From Ascoidea rubescens DSM 1968 (lineage: Eukaryota > Ascomycota > Saccharomycetes > Ascoideales > Ascoideaceae), in contig NW_017962921.1 in NCBI RefSeq assembly GCF_001661345.1, positions 478,298 through 542,297 of the forward strand: 64,000 bases of DNA, in the 5' to 3' direction. The notes beneath the pieces are model-generated. The model made no database searches, was not told the origin of the DNA, and worked only from the letters and a program-made list of their open reading frames with translations. Shown here piece after piece: positions 51,219 through 62,030 of this stretch; the first letter of the stretch is position 1; every line of letters begins with the position of its first letter. Both the position numbers and the translations under genes were made by a program.

Positions 51219-52655
51219 TTAATAAAGCAAACGAATAGAAATCTTATATTTGGTTGCCTCTAATAATTCATGTAGTTTAGCAATATCGGCAGCATCAACA
51301 TCCAAAATATCAGCCATAAGATAAGCAATTCCACCTCTTGAATCAGAGAATTGTTTTTCAATATTATGATTACTTAAAATATTATTAACAGTTTTTAAAA
51401 CACCTGGAACGTTTTGATGAATATACAAAACTCTAACAACGTTTTCTTGATCTAAATTCAAAGATCTTAAGGAGACTTCGGGAATATTAACAGCCCCAAT
51501 AGAAATACCCTCATTGATATATTTAGTTAAAGCATTACTAACTTCAATTCCAATAGCGGATTGAGCTTCTTCAGTTGAACCACCAATATGAGGAGTTAAG
51601 ATAACGTTTCTTAAAGAGGTTAATTCAGAACTCCATGAATTCAAACTATTGGAAAATAAGTTGGCACCGTTTTTAGCAGGTTCATTTGGATAAACGTCTA
51701 AAGCTGCACCAGCGATTTTTTTCACTTTCATTGCATTAATTAGAGCAGAAATATTGACCACAGTTCCTCTTGAAGCATTAATTAAATAGGAACCTTGTTT
51801 CATTGCAGCAAATTGAGGCGATGAAATCATATCAACTGTATCAGGTGTTGCAGGAACATGTAAACTAACAAAATCAGCCTTTCTTAATAATTCATCCAAA
51901 GATGAGACTTGTTTAGCAGTACCTAAAGCCATTATAGCTAAGATATCATAATAAATAACTTTCATACCCATCGATTCAGCTAAAACAGATAATTGAGAAC
52001 CAATGTGACCATAACCGACAATACCTAAAGTTTTACCTCTAATCTCCCAGCATTTATTGGAAACTTTGTTCCAGGTACCGGTATGCATTTCAATTGATCT
52101 ATCACCTAATTGTCTTGCTAAGGAAATTATTTCAGCAATGACTAATTCAGCGACAGATCTTGAATTAGAAAATGGAGAATTAAAGACAGCAATACCGTTC
52201 TTGCCTGCAAAATCTAAATCAACTTGGTTTGTTCCAATACAGAAACAGCCAATAACACTTAAGTTTTTAGCATACTTCAAAATCGAAGAGGTTAATATAG
52301 TCTTCGATCTGATACCGATAGCATGAACAGATTTAATTTTTTCAATCAACTCAGATTCGGGTAGAGATGATTTATAAGATTCAACTTGATAACCTTGATC
52401 TTTGAAAATGTTGATAGCAGTTTGGTTAATATTTTCTAGTAATAAGATTTTAATATCACCAGTGTTAAAGGGTTTTAAAGCCTTTATGTTTGCTTTATTG
52501 ATGATTTTAGGGGTCATAAAGATGTTTGAATCCATATAGGAATCAGTTAAAGAATTTGAAACTTGATCTTCATTGATTGAATTTGAGTCAGAAGTTTGAA
52601 AAGAAATTGCATTTTGAAAAGATTGCTGCAAATTATCGATATTTTGAGGAGCCAT
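51219..52655 (-). CDS. SER33: D-3-phosphoglycerate dehydrogenase
   Basis: 478 residues (469 in S. cerevisiae Ser3/Ser33). A Ser/Asn-rich leader is followed by the substrate/NAD domains. VIGCFCIGTNQVDL and NSPFSNSRSVAELVIAEII are family blocks. TLGIVGYGHIGSQLSVLAE is the Rossmann NAD loop. NASRGTVV contains the catalytic Arg, DVYPNEPA the Glu and TPHIGGSTEEAQ the His. The C-terminal part is an ACT serine-binding domain (RVLYIHQNVPGVL, GGIAYLMADI). The enzyme oxidises 3-phosphoglycerate in the first step of serine synthesis in the cytosol and is feedback-inhibited by serine. SER3 and SER33 are post-duplication paralogues in S. cerevisiae, so the single symbol is a convenience. Confidence 0.95.
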   Translation of the reverse strand: MAPQNIDNLQQSFQNAISFQTSDSNSINEDQVSNSLTDSYMDSNIFMTPKIINKANIKALKPFNTGDIKILLLENINQTAINIFKDQGYQVESYKSSLPESELIEKIKSVHAIGIRSKTILTSSILKYAKNLSVIGCFCIGTNQVDLDFAGKNGIAVFNSPFSNSRSVAELVIAEIISLARQLGDRSIEMHTGTWNKVSNKCWEIRGKTLGIVGYGHIGSQLSVLAESMGMKVIYYDILAIMALGTAKQVSSLDELLRKADFVSLHVPATPDTVDMISSPQFAAMKQGSYLINASRGTVVNISALINAMKVKKIAGAALDVYPNEPAKNGANLFSNSLNSWSSELTSLRNVILTPHIGGSTEEAQSAIGIEVSNALTKYINEGISIGAVNIPEVSLRSLNLDQENVVRVLYIHQNVPGVLKTVNNILSNHNIEKQFSDSRGGIAYLMADILDVDAADIAKLHELLEATKYKISIRLLY

Positions 52656-54663
52656 TTTATTGTGTTAGTTGGGTATTAAATAATTGAAAATTAAAATCGA
52701 ATTGAAGTTAAAGCTGGAAACAAAAATCAAAGAGTGATTGAAATGAAAAATAGAAATGGAGAAGAGATTAAATATTGAATGTAATGTTGAAGGTGTTTAT
52801 TAGTCTCTGTGGTAATTATTTGCTGTTAGTGCTAATTTATACCATTTATAACGAGATGGGAGACATGAAAAATTATTATTTCACATGGTCATACGCGATG
52901 AGGTATAAAAAATTTTTAAAAATGACTGAAAAATCGAAGCAACAAGTGGGATTGCGATTGGCTACAAAGAGGAAAAACGTTTCTGGAGAAAAAGAGCTTC
53001 AGGGGAGCTCTACTGAAGCAGGGCTTTTTCAGCAGTAGTGCACTTTTTTGTGTGATTTATCAACAGCTATACTGCTAACACAGGGAAGTCAGCAGAAAAC
53101 AATCAACTATTAGTCATATTGCTCAAATTTTCAACGCTTTTCGTTGGTTTTCAATGTTTTTCGTCGTTTGTCGACTTTTCTGGCTAGCGGCGCCAGTGCA
53201 GTGGGGCTTCTCGTAAGTCGATTTCTACAAAAATAAAATGCTTTCTTTAGCTTGACCGAATTGCGTGCAAGGTCATGGCTGCAACTGTGCCAATATTATT
53301 AGGATCCACGAAAACAATAGGCTTTACAATTATCCATTTGCTTCGCTCATGAAATATCTCATCTAAAAAGTTTGAGTATTTCCGAGATGATATGTAAAAT
53401 CAAGCCATCTGCTCATACTTAGCGGTCTTTATGACCGATTGGGTCTTATTCCCCAGGTGGCTTCCTGTTGAAAGGCTCTGTTCTGGCCTTTTGAAGGGTG
53501 CAAAATAATTCTTAAAGACGATAGTCAACGGTCTTGAAGTGTTTTCCATTATATTTTAGCTGAGTTTCAGATCATTAATATTTTTCCTTGGGTATCATTT
53601 TCTTTTGCGTTGTTTTTATTTATGTGAGTATTAGATAAAGTGTCCTTCTTATCCACACTCTTTGAGACCATGCTCTCATTTTATCATTTTCATCAGCAGG
53701 CCGACAACAGCACTGGACAAAAACATTCTTAGCTACGAAATCCAGTCTCAGGAAACCGGCGCCTCGGAGATAATTCTTAGAAAACCCACATACAAAAACT
53801 GTCAGATCTCAACGGGTTTTTCACCAAGTAACGAAAATTGTTGTTGCATTGTCTCGTGCAACACTCGATTCGAGATCGTTTTGATTATGTGACACCTAAA
53901 TTCTAGAATGCGGTGCCAGAAGTCTCTGTATTCTTTTTTTGAGGGGCAAGCTCGTGCTGCGATTAGCAGTTTATCTTTTGTTTTGTATTAAGGCATATGA
54001 TTTCTCAGTTTGAGACATTCCAAATACAGAAGGTATTTAGATATGCTAAACCTAAATCCTGCTTTTCTGGTTTGGGCATTTATATATAATATCTAATGAT
54101 ATTTCTCTTTATTCCAATAACTTTATTCGCATCTTTTTCTTTTAGGCTTTTAAAGTCTTTTTTATTCATGCTGAAATTTTCTCATGTTTTTTTTTTAAAT
54201 TAATTCTCATGTATATAGCAAAATCTAAGAATTTGCTTTTAAATTTCTGTTCTTCCATTTTTATTCATTTAAGTTTCATTCCAAAGTAGATAATTTTATG
54301 TATGTTCTTATGAAAAGAGTACAATAACCTTATTGAATATGGACTTTATACCTTTTTTGTTCACTTTTTGTTCCTACTGTCAAAACAACTATGAAAACTA
54401 TGAAAAATATCAAATTTTTTTAACAATTTTATTCTTGTCAATTCAAATAAACTTTCATGTTAAAAGATCAAAATGATAATAATTTTTCAATTATTCTAAT
54501 AGATAAATTTTATAATATATAAATCAATCACATTTCCACAAAACTAATCATAAATTTTCTATTTACTTATCCTTGATTAAAGTATAGGTAAATACATATA
54601 TATATACCCATATATCTATACATCTATTCAACAACACTAGGTTATATTAATTATACTTCAATC
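52656..54663. promoter_or_regulatory. 2-kb divergent region between SER33 and the siderophore carrier
   Basis: No gene is supported. AGGGTGCA at 53495-53502 is the reverse complement of the Aft1-type iron element (TGCACCC), about 1.16 kb upstream of the carrier ATG. An AAAGATAAAC GATA-type site lies near 53970. An alternating TATA stretch (tacatatatatata) is at about 54593-54606, 60-70 bases before the ATG. The segment 53150-53300 is GC-richer. Iron control is plausible but inferred. Confidence 0.45.
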
Positions 54664-56601
54664 ATGCCTCCAAGATTTCTTGATCAAAATTATTTCAAAA
54701 ATCCCTTCTATAAGGAGGAACCAAAACAAGATGAAAAAAACCAAAAAAATGACAACATCAATACTGATTCTGAATCTGATATCTCAAGTATTAGAATATC
54801 TCCAGGTGTCGCAAGAGCTGAAATCACTAGAAAAATTTGGACTAAACAAAATTTAATTATAGCTTATTCATTAATTATTTTCTCTTCTTTAATTATCTCC
54901 TTTGCAAGTTATACCGGTAATACTTATGAAGCCTATGCAACTTCTTCATTTGCAAAACATTCCGCCATCACAACTGCCAATGTTATTTATAAAATCGCAA
55001 GATTAGCTTCCTATCCAATTATTGCAAAATTATCTGATGTCTTTGGTAGATCTGATGGTTTTTCAATTGCTGTTGTTCTCTTAACTGTTGGTTATGTTAT
55101 GTATGCTGGATGCAATAATGTTGCCACATATTGTATCGGTATGATTTTTGAAGGTATTGGTGATGTTGCCTACACTATCATGCAACAAGTTTTTATCGCT
55201 GATACTACAAGTTTGATCAACAGAGGTTTTTGGGCTTCTTTACCTGAATCCCTTACAACTATTCCAACTTTATACTTGGGTTCTACTGTCGCCGAATCTG
55301 TTCTTAATCATAGTTCTTTCCGTTGGGGTTATGGTATGTGGGCAATCATCTTACCTTTCACTTTATTCCCTTTAATTATTATCATGGTTTATATGGAAAG
55401 AAAAGCTAAAAAAGAAGGTGCTTCCAGAAATGTAGCCATTTGGAAATCTCTACCTGATGGAACTTTACTACAAAAAATTAATCACTTGTTATGGGTTGAA
55501 TTAGATATCATTGGTGGTTTATTACTTGTAGCCAGTTTGGCATTAATTTTAGTCCCATTATCTCTTACTGGTAAAGGTAAAAGTCATCGTTGGGAACATG
55601 CCAACTTTATTGCAATGTTTGTTTTAGGTTTTGTTTTCTTAATTTTTTTCCTTGTTTGGATATTTCGCTTTGCTAAAAATCCTTTCATTCCATTTAAATT
55701 AATGAAGAACAATAAAACTGTTATTGCTGCTTGCTTTATTGGTTTTTTCGATTTCTTAAATTATGCCACTTTCACATCTTTTTTCCCATCTTATCTTCAA
55801 GTTGCTGGCCATTATTCAAGTGGTGCTGCTACAAGAATCGATAACTCTTTAAGAGTTTCATTTCAAATTGGTTCATTAGTTGTTGGTATTTTAATGCGTT
55901 TCACAAAAAAAGCAAGAATTTATGTTTATATTGGTGTTCCAATGGTTGTTCTTGGTCAAGGTCTTATGATTTACTTGGTCAATAAACCAGATGGAACAAC
56001 AGGTAACGAAGCATCATTTATTGCCGTTAAAACTATTTTTGGTGTTGGTCGTGGTTTCTACCAAACTTCTTCTCAAGTTATTATCCAATCTATTGTTACA
56101 AGAGATCAAGTAGCTATTTCAACTGCTGTTTTCCTTGCAACTATGACTATCGGTGGTAGTTTTGGTTCAAGTATTTGTGGTGCTGTTTGGTCAAACTATC
56201 TTCCCGATAAATTAGAAAAATATTTACCCGATGAATATCAAAGAAATGCAACTGCCATCTTTAACTCAATCAAGTCTGCAATGATGTTTAAAGTTGGTAC
56301 TGAGGCAAGAGCTGCAATCGATCAATCATATAAAGAGACTGCAAGACTCCTTGCTATTATGGCAACATGCTTCACTGTTCCAATGATTTTCCTATTATTT
56401 TTCATTGCCAGCGTTGATCTTGTTAAAGAAGATGAAATTAGACAAAGAGAAGTTGATAGAGAATTAGAAAAATCGGAAATTAGACAAAATGAGATCGATA
56501 ATCAAAACGAAATCGACAAAAATAACAACCTGAAAGCCTCGCAAAAATCGCTAGATTCAAATTCCCATTCTGAATCTAATGAACTTAACAGAAAAAACTA
56601 G
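54664..56601 (+). CDS. SIT1: Siderophore-iron/proton symporter (ARN/SIT1 family)
   Basis: 645 residues (Arn1/Sit1 about 627-637). A hydrophilic N-terminus is followed by TRKIWTKQNLIIAYSLIIF at the first span, then about 14 hydrophobic spans, as in the siderophore branch of the major facilitator superfamily. Signatures: SYTGNTYEAYATSSFAKHS, YPIIAKLSDVFGRSDGF (loop 2-3 motif), GMIFEGIGDVAYTIMQQVF, and GVGRGFYQTSSQVIIQ. The carrier takes up ferric siderophores across the plasma or endosomal membrane. ARN1/2/3 and ENB1 cannot be told apart here, so the symbol marks the family. The C-terminal tail is charged and Asn-rich, with one in-frame CTG. Confidence 0.92.
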   Translation: MPPRFLDQNYFKNPFYKEEPKQDEKNQKNDNINTDSESDISSIRISPGVARAEITRKIWTKQNLIIAYSLIIFSSLIISFASYTGNTYEAYATSSFAKHSAITTANVIYKIARLASYPIIAKLSDVFGRSDGFSIAVVLLTVGYVMYAGCNNVATYCIGMIFEGIGDVAYTIMQQVFIADTTSLINRGFWASLPESLTTIPTLYLGSTVAESVLNHSSFRWGYGMWAIILPFTLFPLIIIMVYMERKAKKEGASRNVAIWKSLPDGTLLQKINHLLWVELDIIGGLLLVASLALILVPLSLTGKGKSHRWEHANFIAMFVLGFVFLIFFLVWIFRFAKNPFIPFKLMKNNKTVIAACFIGFFDFLNYATFTSFFPSYLQVAGHYSSGAATRIDNSLRVSFQIGSLVVGILMRFTKKARIYVYIGVPMVVLGQGLMIYLVNKPDGTTGNEASFIAVKTIFGVGRGFYQTSSQVIIQSIVTRDQVAISTAVFLATMTIGGSFGSSICGAVWSNYLPDKLEKYLPDEYQRNATAIFNSIKSAMMFKVGTEARAAIDQSYKETARLLAIMATCFTVPMIFLLFFIASVDLVKEDEIRQREVDRELEKSEIRQNEIDNQNEIDKNNNLKASQKSLDSNSHSESNELNRKN

Positions 56602-57119
56602 TGGGTTTATTCTGTTCAAATTCAATTTTTTACGATTTCTTTTTTATTATTATTACTTTTTATTATTTTTTATTATTATTTTTTAAGATGATTTTAATTT
56701 TGGTATTCAACAGATTAGATTGAACACCGATGACGTTTTGATAGTTTAGTTTATTTTTTTTTACTTATTTTAGTTTATTATTTTGTATTTATTCAATATA
56801 AGCGATCTTTTAAAATGAAGAATAAATTTGAGAATTATAGCTCGCAAATTCTGTTTGAATTTGAATATTTCGTTTAAATTTAAATAATTTTTTTTTGAAT
56901 CTATTTTTTTCAGATTTGTTTTTTCTTCTGAATCTCCTGCTCGAATCTCGCTGCGGGTAACTTTTGCGTGGTGACTATTTTTTTCCTTTTCTTTAATTTT
57001 TAATTTTTAATTTTTCAATATAGGTATTGGTATTAAGTAGATCAAATATTTTCAACGGTTAAGAAATTCTCAGTTATTAAATAATTTAGAATTCAATTAG
57101 AACAGGATAAATAAAAAAA
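56602..57119. other. Intergenic region upstream of RPC34
   Basis: 518 bases, T-rich after the carrier stop and with T/A-rich runs up to the RPC34 ATG. No gene or clear regulatory element was recognised. Confidence 0.5.
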
Positions 57120-58139
57120 ATGAGTGCAGCGGCTTTAGAGAACTTGTCGGATAAGGCAAGAGTCCTTTATGACAGAATGTCAGACGATTGTTCTACTTTT
57201 TACGAAACTAAAGAATTGCAAAAATTGATTAATATTAAAAAACAACTAGATTTAGTTTCAATTCTTGAAGAATTAATGCAATTTAAATTAATTAAGCCCG
57301 GGAAGCAAGGAGATGTTTTGAAATTTCGAGCTGTTTCAATTGATGATGCATTAAAAGTGTCAAATATGACCAAAGTTGAAGCCATGATATATTCACATAT
57401 TGAAGCAAGTGGCAGAGAGGGTATTTGGACCAAGACCATAAAGGCAAAGACCAATTTACATCAGCATATTGTATCAAAAGCACTCAAATCGTTGGAAAGT
57501 CAAAGGTATATAAAGAACATTAAAAGTGTAAAGCATCCCACAAGGAAGATTTACATGCTATATAATTTGCAACCATCGATTGATGTCACAGGAGGTCCAT
57601 GGTTTACAGATAATGAATTGGATATTGAATTTATTCAAACATTGCTAAAAGTTATATGGAATTTTGTCGCGATAAAGACATTTCCGAATTCATTTCCAGA
57701 TTCAAATGATGTTAGTTTAAACTATATTCAGCAATTGTATCCAGTGAGTTATAATAACTATCCTAGCATTGAAGATATATTGAAATTTATTAAAAATTCT
57801 GAGATAACAGAGGTTTCATTATCTTTGAATGATATTCGATCATTGTGTAATGAATTGGTTTATGAGGATAGATTCGAGAAAGTTTTATTAACTGGAAATT
57901 TCAATATTAAAGATGACAACAACAATAATAATAACAATAATAACAACAATAATGGACAGGAAAAATACAAGGCAACTTGGCAAAGTGTTTTAGAAGAAGG
58001 CAGAGGAATCAAATTGGATTCCAATGCTTATGAAGTTCGAGAAAATAAGTTTAGTGTTTTTGATTATTATAGTTTAGTTCCACCTAATCAAGCTGATGAT
58101 CCAGATATTATGTATTTAGATAATTGGTTGAATTTATGA
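57120..58139 (+). CDS. RPC34: RNA polymerase III subunit C34 (Rpc6)
   Basis: 339 residues (317 in S. cerevisiae). Two winged helices occupy the first ~160 residues: KARVLYDRMSDDCSTFYETK, then EAMIYSHIEASGREGIWTKT and HIVSKALKSLESQRYIKN. KSVKHPTRKIYMLYNLQPS, then DVTGGPWFTDNELD, are near-invariant family blocks. C34 is part of the C82-C34-C31 trimer that contacts TFIIIB and opens tRNA and 5S promoters. A poly-Asn loop of about a dozen residues (near 266-279) is inserted in the C-terminal domain and is absent from most orthologues. The end (PDIMYLDNWLNL) is family-like. Confidence 0.95.
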   Translation: MSAAALENLSDKARVLYDRMSDDCSTFYETKELQKLINIKKQLDLVSILEELMQFKLIKPGKQGDVLKFRAVSIDDALKVSNMTKVEAMIYSHIEASGREGIWTKTIKAKTNLHQHIVSKALKSLESQRYIKNIKSVKHPTRKIYMLYNLQPSIDVTGGPWFTDNELDIEFIQTLLKVIWNFVAIKTFPNSFPDSNDVSLNYIQQLYPVSYNNYPSIEDILKFIKNSEITEVSLSLNDIRSLCNELVYEDRFEKVLLTGNFNIKDDNNNNNNNNNNNNGQEKYKATWQSVLEEGRGIKLDSNAYEVRENKFSVFDYYSLVPPNQADDPDIMYLDNWLNL

Positions 58140-58321
58140 AAAATTGAAGAATCGAAGAAGTGATAAAGAGAGGAAATAAAAAAAAATAAAAAAAAATAAA
58201 AAAATAAAAAAAATAAAAATAAAAATTTAATAAATCTCGTTTAAATAGGATATATTTATTTGGTTGATTATATAATAAGACTGATTAAAGGATCATTAAT
58301 AACGATTGATTACTTAATTGA

Positions 58322-59335
58322 TTACTGTTTTTGAGATACAGGTAAGACGTGTTGTTTGGCATCTTCTGCTTTTTCTTTTTGTTTAGCGACAGCATAAACT
58401 AAACCAGCGGCAAAACCTAAAAAGATTGAAGAAACACTTAAGAAGTTGACACTTGCATCGAAAAAGATTAAGCCGGATAAAGCGATTGGTAATTTATTTA
58501 AAGCACCGACCATTGAATATGTTGTTGAAGAAGTGACTCTAACACACCAAGCAGAGCAGTAAGAGATACCAACAGATGCCATACCACTAAAGATCATTGA
58601 AAAGATGATTGAATTTTTTTGGTCGGTTGGAAAATTTAGGTATAAATTTTCTTCAGACCAATCTTCTAAAATAAAGGTAGATACCAATAAGATTGGGACA
58701 GACAATAAGTTATTGTAAAACATTGTATCGAAATCTTTGAAATTAGTTAATTTAATTCTCTTTCTCATGTACAATACAAAAGTAGCCGAGGCAAAACAGT
58801 TTGAAAACATCCAGTAGTAGCCATAGTTCAAGCCAAAAAAGGAAGCAGAAGAAGATAAGTCGGAGACAGATCTCTTATCGTCACCTAAAGCAGCAACGAC
58901 AGAAGATAAGACCATCAAGATAAAAGAGGATAAAGCCATTGAAGTGACTTTACCGCTGAACCAAATAACTTCACCATAAGCAATTAAAATGATGGTTAAA
59001 TTTTTGAAGATAGTATAGATTGGAATTGATAAGTATTGGATGGCCTTTGAAGAGGTATAGATCATGACGACCAATAAGATTGCGATTGGGGACCAACTCT
59101 TTGCTTCTTTTGAATTGAATTCTCTGTAATTGATAACTTTAAAATTTTTCAAGAAAAAAATCAATAAGAGACAGACAACTGATTGGACACATAATAATAA
59201 AAAGTTTAAATTATAATTTGGATTACCAGACAAGACGTATTTATTTGTTAAAGTCATTAAAATAGAAGACACGCAATAACAAATAATGGATATAGGTCCG
59301 GAGTTAACAATTGAAGAAGCTGACAGTTTTTCCAT
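58322..59335 (-). CDS. VRG4: Golgi GDP-mannose transporter Vrg4
   Basis: 337 residues, the exact S. cerevisiae length. About ten membrane spans are visible. [14 protein letters not shown] in span 1 and [17 protein letters not shown] in the FKN block (nucleotide contact) are conserved. [20 protein letters not shown] and [14 protein letters not shown] (the GALNK nucleotide-sugar motif, about residues 272-285) are also present. The carrier exchanges cytosolic GDP-mannose for GMP, feeding all Golgi mannosylation; it is essential in S. cerevisiae. The start matches the family. The last codons of PSA1, which makes its substrate, lie 4.6 kb away. Confidence 0.96.
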   Translation of the reverse strand: MEKLSASSIVNSGPISIICYCVSSILMTLTNKYVLSGNPNYNLNFLLLCVQSVVCLLLIFFLKNFKVINYREFNSKEAKSWSPIAILLVVMIYTSSKAIQYLSIPIYTIFKNLTIILIAYGEVIWFSGKVTSMALSSFILMVLSSVVAALGDDKRSVSDLSSSASFFGLNYGYYWMFSNCFASATFVLYMRKRIKLTNFKDFDTMFYNNLLSVPILLVSTFILEDWSEENLYLNFPTDQKNSIIFSMIFSGMASVGISYCSAWCVRVTSSTTYSMVGALNKLPIALSGLIFFDASVNFLSVSSIFLGFAAGLVYAVAKQKEKAEDAKQHVLPVSQKQ

Positions 59336-59982
59336 TTTTTGAATTTATTTTATTTTATTCAATTTTCTTTGTAGAGACGAATAATGAAAGTGCAAAAAGG
59401 AAATGAGAATATAAGAGAGGATTTAAAAAAAAGGATGAAGATACAATTAAATTCAAGCTTTAATTTTAATTGGAAATATTAATATTGGTATAAATAACAA
59501 GTATCGAGATCAAAGTTTATTCTAGTTGAAAAACAAAGATATAAAAACAATAGAGGATAAGAATATAATAATACAAAATCAGAGAAGCCTTTGAGCAGGA
59601 GAAAGAGGAGGAATTAAAACAAAGAAGTGAACGAAGATCGAGGTATGCTTTGATCAGAAATAATGGGTGAAAAAAGATACGAACGACTCAGCAGGAATGT
59701 AATTGAAATGAGCTGCACTGGAAAGAAAAAGATATCGCAGTTTCAGCGAGTATTATATTTGTATTTATATTTGCGGAAGAGGCCAGCGTGGGCGGGCAGT
59801 TTCCACAGCGGCATTCCGCAGCCGTGGAGACGGCAGAACACTGTGCAGCATTGTGCCGTATAACGTGTGAAATCCGCATACTCCAAAGTCGAGCACGTGT
59901 AACCCGAACGTTCTACATCAGATTCGGGAAGAGATATCAATTAAGTGTACATAGGTGGTGTCGTCCAGGGCCAACAACACTC
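59336..59982. promoter_or_regulatory. VRG4 upstream region
   Basis: About 650 bases between the VRG4 start and the 3' end of the GPI-protein gene on the same strand. The half near the GPI gene (59770-59900) is GC-rich and has a CACGTG at 59894-59899. No gene is supported. Confidence 0.45.
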
Positions 59983-60936
59983 TTAGACAATAGCAAGGGC
60001 CAAAGAGACAAGCAATGTGAGCAACGACGAATTAAGACCATTGAAAGTGGCAAATGCAGCACCGTTAACGCTGGAACCTCCAGTGACAGAGGCAGTTTCT
60101 TCAGCAGAGGATTCCAAAGACTCGGCGCTCGATTCATCGGCTTCTGCAATGGATGCTGAGGATGAACGAGATAAGGTCAGAGTTGAGGTGCCCCCCGAAG
60201 AATTTGAGGAGTCTGAGGCAGAAGATTCGGAATCAGAGTCAGAGACAGTTGTAGAAGCTGCTGATGCTGATGCTGAAGCTATTGATGTGGAAGTTGGATT
60301 TAATGAGTTACTACCCAGCAGAACATTATAAGTGCAAAATTCAGTCTTAATATAGTTCCTGGTATGATCATCAACACTATCTGTACAATAGGCACATTGG
60401 TAAAAAACACTCCAAAAATCATCTTCTAAATCACATAAACAACTATAGTATTCAGTTGATGATTCATCATAATTTAGACAAGATGATACAGCGAGATAAT
60501 TAATATAGTCAATACAAGCATCAGAAAGATCACAAAATGTAGCGTTTCCTTCATTTTCCGCTCTTTTAAAAATTGTTGAACCAACGTGAAGCACACTACC
60601 CGGTAATGGTTTAATAGAGTCACCATTATAATGAGCAATACCATATTCATCAATATCACCATCTTCATCTTCATCTTCACTAATGCCCTCATCTCTTTTA
60701 AGAATTGCTGGAACAACATGAAGCACACTACCCGGTAATGGTTTAATAGAGTCACCATTATAATGAGCAATGCCATCTTCATCAATCGTACCATCTTCAC
60801 CAACAGTATCTTCTCTTTTAGAAATTAGTGGGCCATTTACCGAGTATTTTGGGTGGATGGTATCACCTACAAGTTGTTCAGCTGCATTACTTAAACATCC
60901 AGAAATAGCAAGTAAAACTAGTATAGCGGTCTTCAT
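59983..60936 (-). CDS. Secreted GPI-anchored protein with Kex2-bounded tandem repeats
   Basis: 317 residues. A signal peptide (MKTAILVLLAISGCLSNA) leads. Three consecutive units end in Lys-Arg (residues 40-41, 80-81, 124-125), the Kex2 cleavage signal: GDTIHP...LISKR, GDSIKPLPGSVLHV..AILKR and GDSIKPLPGSVLHV..TIFKR. The last two share about 20 identical residues starting GIAHYNGD. An eight-cysteine domain (about 134-200) follows, with CDLSDAC, a CLC pair and QCAYC, resembling small fungal secreted Cys-rich domains and loosely CFEM. Then come a Ser/Ala/Glu-rich stalk (about 215-290) and a hydrophobic tail (SLLTLLVSLALAIV) typical of GPI attachment. If cleaved, peptides of about 20, 40 and 44 residues would be released and the Cys-rich part would stay on the wall. 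TATAAATAG on the minus strand lies 140 bases upstream. I know no named orthologue. Confidence 0.85.
   Translation of the reverse strand: MKTAILVLLAISGCLSNAAEQLVGDTIHPKYSVNGPLISKREDTVGEDGTIDEDGIAHYNGDSIKPLPGSVLHVVPAILKRDEGISEDEDEDGDIDEYGIAHYNGDSIKPLPGSVLHVGSTIFKRAENEGNATFCDLSDACIDYINYLAVSSCLNYDESSTEYYSCLCDLEDDFWSVFYQCAYCTDSVDDHTRNYIKTEFCTYNVLLGSNSLNPTSTSIASASASAASTTVSDSDSESSASDSSNSSGGTSTLTLSRSSSASIAEADESSAESLESSAEETASVTGGSSVNGAAFATFNGLNSSLLTLLVSLALAIV
60587..60772 (-). repeat. Tandem coding repeat (132-bp period) in the GPI-protein gene
   Basis: A block of about 50 identical bases begins at 60587 and again at 60719 (plus-strand coordinates), a 132-base spacing. It encodes the shared core of the two Kex2-bounded units. 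Identity at synonymous sites shows recent duplication or gene conversion. Confidence 0.9.
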
Positions 60937-61074
60937 TTTATAATATAAATCAAAGAGTTATATCAATGTTCGATTTATAATGAAATGGTTAATCAAAAAA
61001 AAGAAAGAAAGAAAAACGATTGAGGAAAATATAAAAATTATAATTACTTATTTTGCACCAAGATAAATGGCATT

Positions 61075-61083
61075 CTATTTATA
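61075..61083 (-). promoter_or_regulatory. TATA box of the GPI-protein gene
   Basis: TATAAATAG on the minus strand, about 140 bases upstream of the ATG at 60936, the usual spacing in yeast. Confidence 0.5.
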
Positions 61084-62030
61084 TTCAAACTAATCTATAC
61101 TCTCTCTATTATAAAGATCTATCAAAATAAACACGTTGGAGTGTAATTTTTCAATTTTCTAGGGTTGCAAATTGTTTGCAAAGTTTCAAACAGGCAAATT
61201 CTCTCCCTAATCTAATATCGCAAAATGATTCTGGATTCAATACCTTTCCATAGTAAATGTGTTGAAGCCCAGGATCCAATCAGGGCAAGGCTTTGCAGTC
61301 ATGTTCTCCATCTCACAGTACTAAATCTCATCAAAGAAGAAGAATTTACAAGCAAATTGCACTTAGAGTTTGAGTCATATGCAATAAGGTGCGTGTTGTG
61401 CGCCTACTCCAGCCATTCCTAGTGCTTCAGGTTTCTCCTTTTCTGCTGGTTAACTGGGATATTATTAGGATTATGGAGACACATTTTACCATATAAATAT
61501 ACTGCTGATTAGCTGAAAAAGATACTATCAAGGACACATTGGGCATGTCGATATCAGTATCACTACCAATAATCAGTTGTGTAACATCTGATAAAGGAAT
61601 GAATAATATTATATATTAACCAGTTCAGAGTCTCTGTTTCCATGTAACGACTTCGCGTTTTCACAGCCTGTGCTTGTTTTCCGCCGTGCAACATTTTTAC
61701 AGCATTTTTCCGTGTCAACGAGGCAGTTCCAACAGTAAAAAGGAGGCTAGATTGCCAAAACAATGTTTGAAACAACTCAAGCTTTTTGTTCTTGGTAAAA
61801 TATTCTGCTGCTTATTTCACCTTTACTGCAAAACCCGAATCACTGAATCAATCAATATATTAACCATTATATTATATTAATCAATAGGTTGTCTATTAAC
61901 AAGTCAATTCAACTAACTCAACTAATAGAGCAATGGGTCAGATACCCAAACAAGAATTGTTTCATTCTATCTTCTTCTGATAGAAGAAATAAATTAGACA
62001 ACTCAGTCCCTGCATCTATCATTCTTTTTT

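Noticed and set aside
56936-56970. B-box-like ctcgaatctcg near 56940
   Set aside because: No matching A box or tRNA fold around it.
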